Positions 11,923 to 24,471 of a stretch of 64,000 nt of DNA are shown here, piece by piece; the first letter of the stretch is position 1, and each line of letters opens with the position of its first letter. Location of the stretch: NCBI GenBank assembly GCA_037953625.1, contig CM075656.1:89361001-89425000 (forward strand), given 5' to 3'. The translations under genes were made by a program, and so were the position numbers. The notes below the pieces were generated by a model that saw nothing but the letters and a program-made list of their open reading frames with translations, was not told the origin of the DNA and ran no database searches. This DNA is from Crotalaria pallida (Eukaryota; Streptophyta; Magnoliopsida; Fabales; Fabaceae).

Positions 11923-12105
11923 ATCATTGTGGGTTGGTCAAGTGGTAGCTCACTTGATCCCTTAACTAATTGGTATCGAGTTCGAGTCTTGGATATAGAG
12001 CAACCTTTGTTGGGAGACCCCTACTGCTTAATACGAGCTCAGTTGGGTCGATCGAATGAAACGGATTTTAGATAAATCAGATCCGGATATTGGTTGGTGT
12101 AAAAA
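11923..12105 (+). mobile_element. tRNA-derived SINE, copy A
   Basis: Contains an A-box-like 'tggtcaagtggtagctcac' and a B-box-like 'gagttcgagtcttgg', with an A-rich tail. Flanked by 'aaatgatat' (11914-11922 and 12106-12114). A copy sits at the orthologous place in copy B, so it inserted before the segmental duplication. Confidence 0.75.
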
Positions 12106-12469
12106 AAATGATATGTTTGACGAAAATAGATTAGATAGTTGTGCCACGATCACATGGTTTGAAATTTTGACCAAAGGATATGGACATTTGACGCCGAGCT
12201 CATTTTTTCCCTTTCCTGTTTGTTGGATGTTTTAGTTTAGACTAGTATATATCAAGGGGAAGACAAAACCAAGTTTGGTATTGAATGCTCTATAATTATT
12301 AGTAGATAATGATAATTTTCCAACAACAATACTCCCTTAAAAGCGAAAAAATTATATTCACATTTATCAAGAAAATTAGTTAATAGTATTTATTTTTTTT
12401 GAATTGGAAAAAAAATAAACTATTTTAAGAAACATGTATTAGAAATGAAACAAAAAAAATTAAATAATA

Positions 12470-12743
12470 CTCTTCTCCGGTCTTATTTATAAGATCATTT
12501 TAGGGTTTTTATTTTGGTCATATTTATAAGATCTCTTTTCAATTTTCAATAGCATTTAATTAATTATTTCCACCAACACCACTATAAAGTCAACACTTTT
12601 TAGAGTTCCAATAATAATTATAAGAGTAGTTTTGAAAAAGTATATCAAATTTTCGCATTTCCAATACCACTAACAAATTTATCCACTCTCCTTGGTATGA
12701 GTGAAAAACCTCAAAAGGGTCTTATAAATAGGACCGGAGAGAA
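12470..12743. mobile_element. Stowaway-like MITE (copy A only)
   Basis: Ends 'ctcttctccggtct' and 'ggaccggagagaa'. Copy B at about 41362 lacks it. Confidence 0.65.
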
Positions 12744-12800
12744 TACAAGATATTTTAGAAATAATTGCATTGGGAATAGAAAGTTAGTTAGTTTTTTTTA

Positions 12801-13980
12801 TACTATTTGTGGGAAAAAAAATAATTAATGCTATTAAAAATTGAAAATTGGATTTACATTTTAAAAATCTTCAAAAAATGCTTATACATAAGACTGGATG
12901 GATTATATATATATTATAAAATGAAAAGCAATCAAAGTTGAACCTAATCGTAAAGTTCTTCAAAGTTTGACGCGGAAAACTATAAGATGTTAATTAGGAT
13001 TTTAATTAAAAAAAAATTAGTTTTAATATATTTTATTAAAAAACAAAACAATGTTTTAAAAATCGGATCGCTAATTAAACTTGTCAAAGCACTAACTAAA
13101 GGAAATAATAATAAATGTATGAAGATTATATTGAAGAAAAATGAAAAAATAAGTGATGAAAAAGAAAGTGTAATAATAAATAAGGTATATTGGAAAAAAT
13201 AAGTATAATTGAATATTGAGTTTTCAAAAATACATACTTATAGGACACGTAAAATGATTAGTTAAATAAATATCACTTATAGATTGTGTATTTTTTTAGG
13301 AGCGTAATAATCTAGATTGACCAATCAATTTAAAAGATTTTATTTTAATTGTCCCTTTTCTTTAAAGGGTATATATCTAAGTAATTTTAGAAATATAAAC
13401 AAAGAAACTATATAAATAAGTGTTAGTTCAAATGATAAAGTTGCAGGACATAATGCACTATATCCTAATTGAGAAACACAAGATAGGAACTGCTCAAACT
13501 TGAACTCTGGAACTTCATTTACTTGCTCTATCAATATATATTGATACATAGTAATAAGTTCTTTTGTGGTGCTTATATTTCTAGTCATCCCAACCAACAT
13601 GGAGAACAAAATAACTGTTTTACTGGTTGCTCAATCAACTCCCTTAATAGGCACAAAGCATGGGATATGAAAGGAACTCTCTTTGGGTTTATTGTTTCAT
13701 ATATAGCATAATATTTATCTAAAAGACACCAGACAAGTCAGACAGGATCAAGTTATTTAGTGTGACATAGGAAGCATACAGCAAGACACAAGGATTCTAT
13801 TCTATGTGGTTGAAGCTTCAAATCAATTTCCCTTCATTCTAGCCCGCCTGCTCACCAAAAGCCAGACCTGCATTAATCTAAAAAAATAGGGAAACAACAA
13901 TTCAATATTGAGATAGACATGCAAATATATACTAGCTAAGAATTGAATACGATAAAGTATAACTTCCTAATGCTGGAAAG
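12801..13980. other. AT-rich DNA, no gene recognised
   Basis: Short open frames at 12987-13202 and 13340-13711 are Lys/Asn/Ile-rich or overlap on both strands and resemble no family I know. Confidence 0.5.
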
Positions 13981-14600
13981 AGAGCTTACCTGCGGGATTC
14001 AGATTTTGTGCCATGGTTGCAGCACTAGGATCATAGTTGTTGTTGTCCACATTAATGGTTAAGTTGTCCCAAAGATCGTGCTGACTTTGATCCATGACTG
14101 CATAAGGAACTCCTAAACGCACGAACTCTCGTGTTAATTTAGTGAGCTACAGTTGCATGCATTCACAATGGTGATATGTAATATGAATTGGTAAGCTACC
14201 TTGAAGATTACTGTTATTCAAAAACTGGTCGAAATGATTCCCAAAATAAGGCACTGCTGTAATTTGAGAGAATGATGAATACAATAAAAACAACATAATG
14301 TATTAATCCACACAATGAATGCAGTGATTTTTGAATGGAAAGAACATTTACCTAGTGGCTGCTGATGATTACCGGAATCAAAATGAAACTGCTGTATGTC
14401 ACCTGAAATAATAAATCAGCCTAGAGACTGTTATCATCAATTCCCCACCTTTATCTCCTCGTGATTAAATAATAAATAAGAAACAAAAAAAAATCAAAAG
14501 AAAGAAAGTCATGGTGCGCTAATGAGAACGATGAAAAGTTAGAAATAATGAACCTAGTTGCTGCTGCTGATAATCGGAGTCAAACTGTTTTTTTTATAAG
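13981..14600 (-). pseudogene. Exon remnants of a Gln/Asn-rich protein C-terminus
   Basis: Read on the minus strand, short exon-like blocks have plausible splice sites. About 14360-14402 encodes an FHFDSGNHQQPL block after an ag acceptor. About 14203-14262 encodes VPYFGNHFDQFLNNSNLQ between 'cag' and 'gtagct'. About 13990-14118 encodes VPYAVMDQSQHDLWDNLTIN and then a Pro/Ala/Asn-rich end before 'gtaagct'. A second, diverged FDSDYQQQQ block lies at about 14550-14590. The composition resembles C-terminal tails of plant transcription factors such as MADS-box type I proteins, but I do not recognise the gene. No DNA-binding domain is present. It may be a fragment carried by the Helitron ending at 18395, though no matching 5' end was found. 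Confidence 0.4.
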
Positions 14601-15085
14601 ACAAATCTTAATATGTTAAATTTAATCTTAATCTTAATCTTAATATGTTAAATTTGAAGGAAGAATTTTGGAAAGTTTTGCAAAGTGTCATTTTTAGGTT
14701 GCCAAGTGGCATGATATATGAACATTACATTTGAAATTTTTTGAATTTATTTCTATTTTTAGTAATTAAGTTTACCAATGTGAGTTTGCATACCAATCCC
14801 TTTGGTATTGCAGAGAAACGAGGAGTTAGGTGGTGAGTGTGAGAATTGCAGAGAAAATTGAAACGTTTTATTGTTCCATATATTAAAAGCTGTATCTTGG
14901 TTGATTCTTCTAGGTTGGTGACTCCCTTGATTTTTTACATAGAGTGGAAAGATTTTTACTAGAGAAGTACTCTTTTTGCTCTTTGTTACTTTCTCACTTG
15001 CATAAAGTTAATAAAAACATAGAAAAAAAATTTGTCCTAAATTAAAGTTTAAATAATAAATAAAAAAATTTGAAATTGCATTATA

Positions 15086-15323
15086 CTCCTTCCGTCCCAA
15101 AAAGTTAGTAATTTTTTGAAAATTCAACAAAAATAGGAAACATGCTATTAATGCATTATCCCCCAAATCAACTAATTACCAAAGCAAGTATTTAATACAT
15201 GCATCCTCAATTAACCAATCATAGAATATACAATACAATTTCAATTTTTTTATTCACTATTTTAACTTTGATTTGGGACAAAAAAATTTCATGTTTTTTA
15301 CTAACTTTATGGGACGGAGGGAG
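15086..15323. mobile_element. Stowaway-like MITE
   Basis: Ends 'ctccttccgtcccaaaaagt' and 'ttatgggacggaggga', flanked by TA. The inverted ends extend about 25 bp with mismatches. Confidence 0.75.
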
Positions 15324-17337
15324 TATATTTTATGATTGATTAATTAAGAAAACAATTTTTTAGAGATATGTTTTAAGAACTACTTAATATTGAAAACAAA
15401 TAGGAAGGAAGGGTGATCATGGGTAATTTTCCAGAATAATCTTGAACTATTATTATTTCCAAGTTACAATGCAAATTATAAACATTAAAATTTTCTTCTT
15501 TTCCGAGTAGTATTTTTGGCATTCTCCATGTCAATAAGGAACAGCAAAACCTTTTCATTGTCCTCTAACTAAATTTTTTTCTCTATCCAAATGTTGTGCT
15601 CTACTATTAATTTTTCTTCTTTTACAATTTTTTTTAATGTTTTCTATGCAACTTTCTAAGCATCATAAATGGGTTTTAATTATTGGGATATTTTGAATTC
15701 CTTATGTGCTTCTTAAGTATAAATAAAGGTCTTTAGAGTTTGTCTCTGTTACAATCCTGGCAAGATTGTTGGTGGGGATGATGCGGTTGATGTCGTTTGG
15801 TGCAGAGGTTAGTAAAATGTGTTTTCTAAGTTGAGAGTGACAGTGGTAAAAGGTAGTGGTTGTGTGCTGAGTTCGAAAGATGGGATTAGAAGGTAATTTT
15901 TATATTGGTTTCTCATATTGTTTATCTTTTGCTTTGTTTTCTTGCCTAGTCTGATGTCATTATTTTCCTTTAATACAAGAATCTCTTCATTGTTGGTATG
16001 AGGGTAAAGTTATGCAAACTAGGGAATATTCTTCATGACCTTTGCTCTATTTTTATTTTATTATTTTATTATCTGATTTGGTATACAGAATGAACTGATT
16101 AATTTTTTTAAAAATTGATATTTTTATTGCATTATATATATATATTTATTTATTTATTTTGGCTGTTGGGTTTCTTGAGCTGCGGTAGAGGTCCCCATAG
16201 GAGGTTCCATGGTGTTTCCACAAATGTATATTTGCTTTTCTTTCTATTTTGATAATGGATACAATTTTTATTTATGTATAATTTATGTTATTTTGCTGTT
16301 CGGATCTGTATGACTTTTGAATTGAGGTGACATGAAAGACGATATTTGTTATGCACACCAACTGTTTGACAAAATTTGTCACTATCGAAATGGTTTTATT
16401 ATTTATTCTTTAACTCATATTCTATCTTATTGTGTTCTCCTTCAGCCATTTCCTCTGCATAAGGTGTAATAGCTGATATGCTATAAATGGTTTGTAGTTC
16501 TCAAATTGAAATTCTTGGTAGCCTCTTAAAAAATAGGATGCTTGATTAATTGATAAAATATAAATTTTTTATTGAAATGTCATATTTTCTAGATTTCCAA
16601 CTGTTAAAACATGTTGATTGTTTCTTATGATGGTAGCCGCCTGCTAGGCTGATTTTGGTTTCTACATATAGAGTTTTTTTCATATCTTTTTTTTTTCTTC
16701 TGTGATGTAGGATCAAGCAAGCATGTACATGGCTTCTAATGGTGCAGCATATAGAATTGAGAATCAAGGGACCTTTTATTTTTAATTATTTCAAAACTCT
16801 TAAGATTTTCGATTGTAAAAATGCAAATAAGCAAGGAAGACGATAACCAAGGATTTGCGGGTGTGAATATATGGTGCTCTGGAAATAAAGCAGGATGTGG
16901 TGGTGCTTCACTGTTTTGCAGTGATGCTTTTATAATGAAGGATGTTGCGAGGGAATAAGGCCGGTAAATAGAAGGGAGGTGTGAGGTGTTAGTGAGGATT
17001 TGAGAGGAAGGATTGAAGTAAGGAAAAAAAGACAGTGGGAAATGATGGTCATGGTTGTTGATTGGTGAAGGAAAGAAAGTTGGTGGCTGAGTATATGAGT
17101 TTGAGTGATGTAGAAGAGGAATACTTTGTGGTTTTTTTATCCTTTTGTCTTTAGTCTATGTTCCATTATCATGCTTAATGTGAAAAGGTTGAGTTAAAAA
17201 TAAGCCTTATTTTTTTTTAAAATGGAGTTCTAATATTATATCTTTTTTAAATACATCATTTCATATGAAATTTTGCTTTTTCGAATTCTTATAAATTTAT
17301 AATCAAACTAAGGGAAAAACCATTATATATTAAATGC
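15324..17337. other. Non-coding, no feature recognised
   Basis: AT-rich with moderately GC patches near 15760-15860 and 16840-17110, but no recognisable exon or reading frame. It could be interior sequence of the Helitron that ends at 18395. Confidence 0.4.
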
Positions 17338-17817
17338 CATAATATATAATTTATGAATAATGTGGATAATTTGGCTTCCAAAACTTCAAAAATTGACGTG
17401 ATTAAAAACAAAAAAAACATAAACAAATGCATAAAATTGGTGATCAGATGCCATCAAAGGAAGTCAAAATTTGTTTGGGAAAAAGGTGATTAAGGAGAGG
17501 AAGAGAGTAAAAGTGTAATGTTTGAGCATATTAAAATTTAAGATTAAAAAATAAATTAAATGATAAGAAAATAAACTTATAGCCATAATATATGAATTAT
17601 GAATAATGTGGATAATTTGGCTTCCAAAAATTCAAAAATTGACGTGATTAAAAAAATTCATAAACAAATGCATAAAATTGGTGATCAGATGCCATCAAAG
17701 GAAGTCAAAATTTGTTTGGGAAAAAGGTGATTAAGGAGAGGAAGAGAGAAAAAGTGTAATGTTTGAGCATATTAAAATTTAAGATTAAAAAATAAAAATG
17801 ATAAGAAAATAAACTTA
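17338..17817. repeat. ~240-bp tandem duplication
   Basis: Two near-identical head-to-tail copies (about 17338-17580 and 17581-17817) share 'ggataatttggcttccaaa', 'ggtgatcagatgccatcaaa' and 'ggtgattaaggagaggaag'. They differ by only a few bases and small indels. Confidence 0.9.
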
Positions 17818-18365
17818 GGGAATAATGGAAGTGTATCCTATCCACCTTCTACCATAAACAAAAACAATTACAGTTAGTATTGATATAATAGTTGTTAATA
17901 TAATAGTTGTTATGGAGTTGTGTTACTTAAGTAGGTAGTTGGTTGTTTAATTATATCCAACTCTTATGAATATAAAAAGGACTAGAGTTAGTATTTTTTT
18001 TTAAAGTGAAAAAGAAGGAGATCAAAAGAAATATATGATAAAGAAATTTCAAAAGGAGAAAAATCGGAATTACTTCAACAATGTTTTGACAAGAATATCT
18101 TTGTTGATTTTCTAAAAGAATTTGTATGTGTAAATGTTTGGGATGCAATTATCTTGATTGGTTTTTCAGAAAATTTTGAGTACTGTAAATATTTGGGGGA
18201 TTATGTTATTTTTATGTAAAAAAATTTGGTTGGAGTTTTTTTTGAATAAAATAATTATGTTTTTTAAAAAGTTAATCACTCTATCTTTCATTGTTGCCTC
18301 AAATAATAATGGTTTTCTTTAATATGTAAAATTTATAGTATCTTGAACAAAAACTAAAAACTTCA

Positions 18366-18395
18366 CCCCGTGCATTGCATGGGTATAGATACTAG
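18366..18395 (+). mobile_element. Helitron-type 3' terminus
   Basis: The hairpin 'ccccgtgcattgcatggg' is followed by 'tatagata' and CTAG at 18392-18395, then T. A GC-rich hairpin about 10 nt before CTRR is the usual Helitron 3' end. No matching 5' end was identified. Confidence 0.65.
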
Positions 18396-18479
18396 TTCAT
18401 TAAAAAGCAAGCAAGTATAAAAAATACCACTTGCAAGAACAGATACAAAGATGAGATCCAACAAAATACACACAGAAAA

Positions 18480-18612
18480 GAAAAGCCACCTAACAAACCC
18501 AACAACATAAAGAAAACATCCATGTAGAAACCAAAATAAACCCCCATCTAAAAGAAAAGTCACCCAACAAACCCAAAAACATAAGTAGAAACCAAAATAA
18601 ACTTCCATCAGT
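18480..18612. repeat. ~70-bp minisatellite block 1
   Basis: About two copies of a unit containing 'caacaaacccaacaacata' and 'gtagaaaccaaaataaac'. Open on the minus strand only because the unit length suits it. Confidence 0.8.
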
Positions 18613-19619
18613 AACGTATGAGCCAAACCCCATCAATAACCTATGAGCCAAATAGACATCAAAGACCTGCGTATAAAAATTCTACATAGTGTTAGCAAAT
18701 AAATGTTCAATTTTAGAAATAAATTTTTATTTGAAGACAAAGCGGATGGAGTACATGATGTTTGAGAGCAAATAAATGTTCAATTTTAGACCCTTTTCAA
18801 AGCACACAACAAGGTTTACTCGCATGGCAATTGGCTTTTAAATCCTTTATATTGTTTGTATCAGTTGTAAACTAATGGGATGTGAGTACCCCTTGTACTC
18901 CTTGTTATTTTTTTTGAAAATACGGAGTACATATCAAAAATTCGCATTTCCAATACAATTAACTAAATTATTTCACTTTCTTAATGGACGTGAAATCTCC
19001 CAAGAGGGCCTTATAATTAGGGACGGAAGTAGTACTAGTTATATAATTTTATCCTACTAAAAAAATACATGTTTGTTTTTTTTAAAGAAAAAAAACTTTT
19101 GCAAGGGAAAACAATTTCTTATGATTAAACTTATCGTTACTGGTTGCAAGTTATCACAAGTTGACATTATTTACTTATTGTTTATTTTTCTTTAAGTGAT
19201 ATTTTAGATTTATTTACATGTTCAGAGTAATTCACCCGAAATGTATGATTTTCCTTCAATAAATTTTATCACTAAACCAACTATAGGCATTGGTTAGTTA
19301 CTACTCTTTGAATATATTTCTATTATACATTATTTTCAATAATTATACTTTGAATTTTTATTATTTTTTTAAAATTTTCCTGTCTAAAAACATTTAAATA
19401 TGCGAGAAATTTGGTCAAGTTTTACAAGATCTAAAGAATAACACTTCATCTAATTGTGTAATAATGGTTTTCTTTAATGGGTAAAATTTATAGTATCTTG
19501 AACAAAAACTAAAAACTTGTAGATACTAGTTCATTAAAAAAGCAAGCAAGTATCAGAAATATCACTTGCAAGAACAGATACGAAGATGAGATCCAACAAA
19601 AATACACACACAGAAAAGA

Positions 19620-20010
19620 AAAAGCCACCCAACAAACCCAACAACATAAGGAAAACATGCATGTAGAAACCAAAATAAACCCCAATCAGTAACGTATGAG
19701 CCAAAACGCCCATGAATAACCTATGACCCAAACACACAAACCAAACAACATAACGAAAACATGCATATAGAAACCAAAATAAACCCCATCCAAAAGAAAA
19801 GCCACCCAACAAACCCAACAACAACATAAAGAAAACATGCATGTAGAAACCAAAATAAACCCCATCTAAAAGAAAAGCCACCAACAAACCCAACAACATA
19901 AGAAAAACATGAATGTAGAAACCAAAATAAACCCATCTAAAAGAAAAGCCACCCAACAAACCCAACAACATAAGAAAAACATGAATGTAGAAACCAAAAT
20001 AAACCCCATC
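19620..20010. repeat. ~70-bp minisatellite block 2
   Basis: Five to six copies of the same unit as block 1, with internal indels. The minus-strand frame reads a Phe/Leu/Gly/Trp-rich repeat that changes frame between units, so it is not a protein. Confidence 0.85.
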
Positions 20011-20903
20011 AGTAACGTATGAGCCAAACCCCATCAATAACCTATAAGCCAAACAGACATCAAAGACCAGCGTATAAAAATTCTACATAGTGTTAGCAAA
20101 TAAATGTTCAATTTTATAAATAAATTTTTATTTGAAGACAAAGCGGATGGAGTACATGATGTTTGGGAGCAAATAAATGTTCAATTTTAGACCCTTTTCA
20201 AAGCACACAACAAGGTTTACTCGCATGGCAATTGGCTTTTAAATCCTTTAGATTGTTTGCATGAGTTGTAAACTAATTGGGATGTGAGTACCCCTTGTAC
20301 TCCTTGTTATTTTTTTTTTTTGAAAATACGGAGTACATATCAAAAATTCGCATTTGCAATACAATTAACTTTAATGGACGTGAAATCTCCCAAGAGGGCT
20401 TATAATTAGGGACGAAAGTAGTACTACTTATAATAATTTTATCCTACTAAAAAAATACATGTTTGTTTTTTTTAAAGAAAAAAAAAACTTTTGCAAGGGA
20501 AAACAATTCCTTATAATTAAACTTATCATTACTTGTCACAAGTTGACATTATTTACTTATTATTTATTTTTCTTTAAGTGATATTTTATATTCATTTATA
20601 TGTTCAGAGTAATTCACCCGAAATGTATGATTTTCCTTCAATAAATTTTATCACTAAACCAACTATAGGCATTGATTAGTTACTACTCTTTGAATATATT
20701 TCTATTATATATTATTTTCAATAATTATACTTTGAATTTTTATTATTTTTTAAAAAATTTCGCTATCTAAAAACATTTAAATATGAGAGAAGTTTGGTCA
20801 AGTTTTACAAGATAAAAAAAATAACACTTCATTTAATTTTATAATAATGGTTTTCTTTAATAGGTAAAATTTATAGTATCTTTAACAAAAACTAAAAACT
20901 TCA

Positions 20904-20933
20904 CCCCGTGCATTGCACGGGTATAGATACTAG
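20904..20933 (+). mobile_element. Helitron-type 3' terminus, second copy
   Basis: The hairpin 'ccccgtgcattgcacggg' is followed by CTAG at 20930-20933 and T. It is carried along by the tandem duplication of the unit. Confidence 0.6.
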
Positions 20934-21017
20934 TTCATTAAAAAAGCAAGCAAGTACAAGAAATACCACTTGCAAGAACATATACAAAGATGAGATCCAA
21001 CAAAAATACACACATAA

Positions 21018-21335
21018 AAGAAAAGCCACCCAACAAACCCAACAACATAATGAAAACATGCATGTAGAAACCAAAATAAACCCCATCTAAAAGAAAAGTC
21101 ACACAACAAACCCAACAACATAAGAAAACATGCATGTAAAAACCAAAATAAATCCCCCAGTAACGTATGAGCCAAACCCATCAATAACCTATGAGTCAAA
21201 CAGACAAACCCAACAACATAAGGAAAACATGCATGTAGAAACCAAAATAAACCCCATCCAAAAGAAAAGCCACCCAACAAACCCAACAACATAAGACGAA
21301 AACATGCATGTAGAAACCAAAATAAACCCCATCAA
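21018..21335. repeat. ~70-bp minisatellite block 3
   Basis: About four copies of the same unit as in the other two blocks. Confidence 0.85.
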
Positions 21336-23268
21336 TAACGTATGAGCCAAACCCCATCAATAACCTATGAGCCAAGACATCAAAGACCAGCCTATAAAAA
21401 TTCTAGATAGTGTTAGCAAATAAATGTTCAATTTTAGAAATAAATTTTTATTTAAAGACAAAGCGGATGGAGTACATGATGTTTGGGAGTAAATAAATGT
21501 TCAATTTTAGACCCTTTTCAAAGCACACAACAAGGATTTGGTTTACTCGCATGGCAATTAGCTTTTAAATCCTTTAGATTGTTTGTATCAGTTGTAAACT
21601 AATGAGGATGTGAGTACCCCTTATACTCCTTGTTATTTTTTTAATGTTATTGCTTTCTTTGTTGTTAAAAAAAAAAATAAGATTTTTTCTTCTAAAAATA
21701 AATGATGATACCTCAACTACCTCATGCCACATAGTATAGCATATCCACATTAACATCGTGCCGCACTAAATTACATTTAATAGCAACACGATTCAAGGAA
21801 AGTTGTAATGTAAAAGCAGCAAGAATTTTGAAAAGTACTTTAAACTTTCACAACATCTAGAAATAATGTTGCAAATGCACATGAACTCATATCGAAACAA
21901 TTTGGTTGGAATTTTTTTTGAATAAAATAATTATGTTGCAAATGCACATGAACTCATATCGAAACAATTATGCCGACTTCACAAAAAATCAAAAACACCT
22001 ACCACAATCCATTTCCAAAAATTATCAACGTTAACAATAATTATCTCTGCATCCAAAATATTATTAAAATCATATAACCTATCAATTTAATACTAAAAAA
22101 GCACGGTGTAAAGTTGTAAAGTTGTGTGGTACTGAGTACTAACTAATCATACGTCATATTAAGGCGTGACTTAATTGGTAGCTTAAACTATTACTACGTG
22201 AGTGAGCTTTAAATCTCATTGTGACCAAGCCATCAAAAGTGGGGATAGAAAATTAGTCACACACTTAAGCGAATGGAAGTAGCTTTCGTACCATCAAGTG
22301 CGTAGATCACTAGCGAGAATTTGTTTTAATTTAATTTGAGATTTGGGTTTAGAGTCTTTCGAACGCAACTATCTAAAAACTACTTCCTTCGTCCGGTCCT
22401 CTTAACATTTTTATTTTGTTCCTAATTATAAGGTCCTTTACCAATTTTCAATGAGCATTAATTATTTTTTTTTCACAAACATCTCTATTTATTTAACACT
22501 TTTTAGATTCCCAATAATATTAATAGGGGCAATTTAGTACATATCAAAAATTAACATTTCCAATACAATTAACTAAATTATTTCACTTTCTTAATGGACG
22601 TGAAATCTCCCAACAGAACCTTATAATTAGGGACGGAAGTAGTACTACTTATAATAATTTTATCCTACTAAAAAAAATACATGTTTGTGTTTTTTTAAAA
22701 GAAAAAAAAACTTTTGCAAGGGAAAACAATTCCTTATGATTAAACTTATCATTACTAGTTGCAAGTTATCACAAGTTGACATTATTTACTTATTGTTTAT
22801 TTTTATTTAAGTGATATTTTAGATTCATTTATATGTTCAGAATAATTATCCCGAAATGTGTGATTTCCTTCAATAAATTTTATCACTAAACCAACTATAA
22901 CTATAGGCATTGGTTAGTTACTACTCTTTGAATATATTTCTATTATATATTATTTTCAATAATTATACTTTGAATTTTTATTATTTTTTAAAAAATTTTC
23001 CTGTCTAAAAACATTTAAATCTGAGAGAAGTTTGGTCAAGTTTTACAAGATTTAAAAAATAACACTTATTTTGATCATTTATGTAAGATATTTTGAGATA
23101 AATTCATAATGACGAAAGAAATTAATAAATTTTGTTTAAAATGTTTGAAATGTAAACTTTTAATATTAAAAAAACTATTAGTATCATGATTCTAAAAAAA
23201 ATAAAAATATTTGTGAAATAAATTAATTAAATATCATTACAAAATATAACGATGTACTCGTATATCTT

Positions 23269-23273
23269 ATTAT
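23269..23273. repeat. Copia target-site duplication, left
   Basis: 'attat', matching 32914-32918. Copy A continues uninterrupted here. Confidence 0.85.
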
Positions 23274-23483
23274 TGTTATAAACAATTCATATATATCTAA
23301 TTAATGGATGACTATCTATTGGATTGTGTTTTTATTTAGTTGATACCACTCCATATTAGGGTTTCCTATCTCCCTATAAATAGGACTCAACTATGATAAT
23401 ATACCCTGAATATATCGAATATATCACAATATATTGTTTCCTCTCTTCTTCTCTTCTTCCTTATTTTCATACGTTTTATAATA
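23274..23483 (+). mobile_element. Copia 5' LTR (210 bp)
   Basis: Starts TGTTATAAAC and ends ...CGTTTTATAATA, where the 3' LTR ends ATAACA. Contains 'cctataaatag', a good TATA box, at about 23373. 'cgttatcaacacgaaagc' just downstream is the primer-binding region. Several substitutions and small indels distinguish it from the 3' LTR. Confidence 0.88.
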
Positions 23484-23698
23484 CGTTATCAACACGAAAG
23501 CTCTAGTTCATCAAAAGGTGTTGAATCTAGATAAGGTAAAATTTCAATAATGTTAACCTTTAATTATTATCATTATTATTCTTGTTGTTGTTGTTATTAT
23601 TATTGTTTTGCGATCTCTTATATATATATATATTTAATGTAATGATCTTGAAGTATCATCATCATTATATGAACACGAAATTTTATTTTTATTTGACT

Positions 23699-24147
23699 AG
23701 TTCCTGAAGAACTAGACCATTGTATCTTGTTCATTAATAAGAATAGTTCCTGAAGAACTGTCAATAAAATATCGAGGGTTCTTGAAGAACTATAATGAGA
23801 GTTCCTGAAGAACTGTCAATAATAATAATAATAATATGGGTTCCTGAAGAACTTGATTTTTATGTCTTTATTTTATTTTTACGACTGATGAATTATCATA
23901 TACGATGTACATTACGTTATATATGATATAATGTTTAAATGAGAGCGTGACATTATTATGATTGATGTATAGTATCAATTATAGTAATATATTTTTTTGA
24001 TGTATCATCAATAAGTATCGTACAATTATGGTAATATATTATTTGTGCATCATTGTTCTAAACAATAATCCTATATCATGTTCAATAATAAAATAATTCT
24101 TGAAGAATTGTCAATAATAATTATAAAAGAAAGTTCCCGAAGAACTT
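23699..24147 (+). repeat. Seven-copy hairpin motif in copia leader
   Basis: Copies at 23699, 23745, 23777, 23799, 23838, 24095 and 24131 follow agttc-ctgaa-gaact, a 5-bp stem with a 5-nt loop. Base changes in the stem are matched on the other side in the 24095 copy (aattc/gaatt). Some copies continue 'gtcaataa', so they also share flanks. Confidence 0.8.
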
Positions 24148-24471
24148 ATTTTTTTTTATTCATATTTAATTTTAGTGATATTGTGATATTACTCTCTCAG
24201 TTATTATTTCTTTATTATTTATCATTGTGATACTAAGCTCTTAGTATTATTATTTAATATTGTGAGTTCATTTATATTATCATTTGACTTTATTACTAGT
24301 ATGATTATAAAATCTTGTTCCCTATTTGTAAAATTAATACTGTGATATTATGATATTATGTTCTTATCAATTATTTAACACTATTGCCTAAGGGATTGTT
24401 TACATGATTGAAATTTGAGAGTTCCCCTTTAGCAGTCATGGAGATCAATAATTAAACTAATTTTTTTTGTA

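Larger units (their letters stand above)
6818..12800. repeat. Segmental duplication, copy A
   Basis: Direct-orientation counterpart of about 21675-41440. Anchor pairs by eye: 6845/21704, 7214/22102, 8234/32929, 9404/34134, 10270/35407, 10299/38320, 10915/40108, 11860/40744, 12120/41022. Copy A is about 6 kb and copy B about 19.8 kb, the difference being almost wholly insertions in B. Where one copy has an insertion the other usually shows the empty site. The ERF gene lies in both. Confidence 0.9.
18304..21700. repeat. Three 1.2-1.4 kb tandem units
   Basis: Units begin at about 18304, 19456 and 20843 with 'ggttttctttaat(a/g)ggtaaaa' and each carries the Helitron-like end (unit 2 has lost the hairpin), a minisatellite block, 'gttcaattttagaaataaa' and 'acccttttcaaagcacacaa'. 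Segments homologous to 7490-8030 recur at about 19040-19450, 20430-20830 and 22650-23060. Confidence 0.8.

Noticed and set aside
11935..12000. A tRNA gene
   Set aside because: A- and B-box-like motifs are present but the sequence does not fold into a full cloverleaf by eye and has SINE-like tail and target duplications.
19534..20052. 172-codon minus-strand frame, Phe/Leu/Gly/Trp-rich, looking like a multi-pass membrane protein
   Set aside because: It is the translation of a ~70-bp minisatellite; the frame shifts between units and neighbouring blocks give other frames.
18480..21335. CRISPR-like array
   Set aside because: Repeats are contiguous ~70-bp minisatellite units without unique spacers, in a plant genome.
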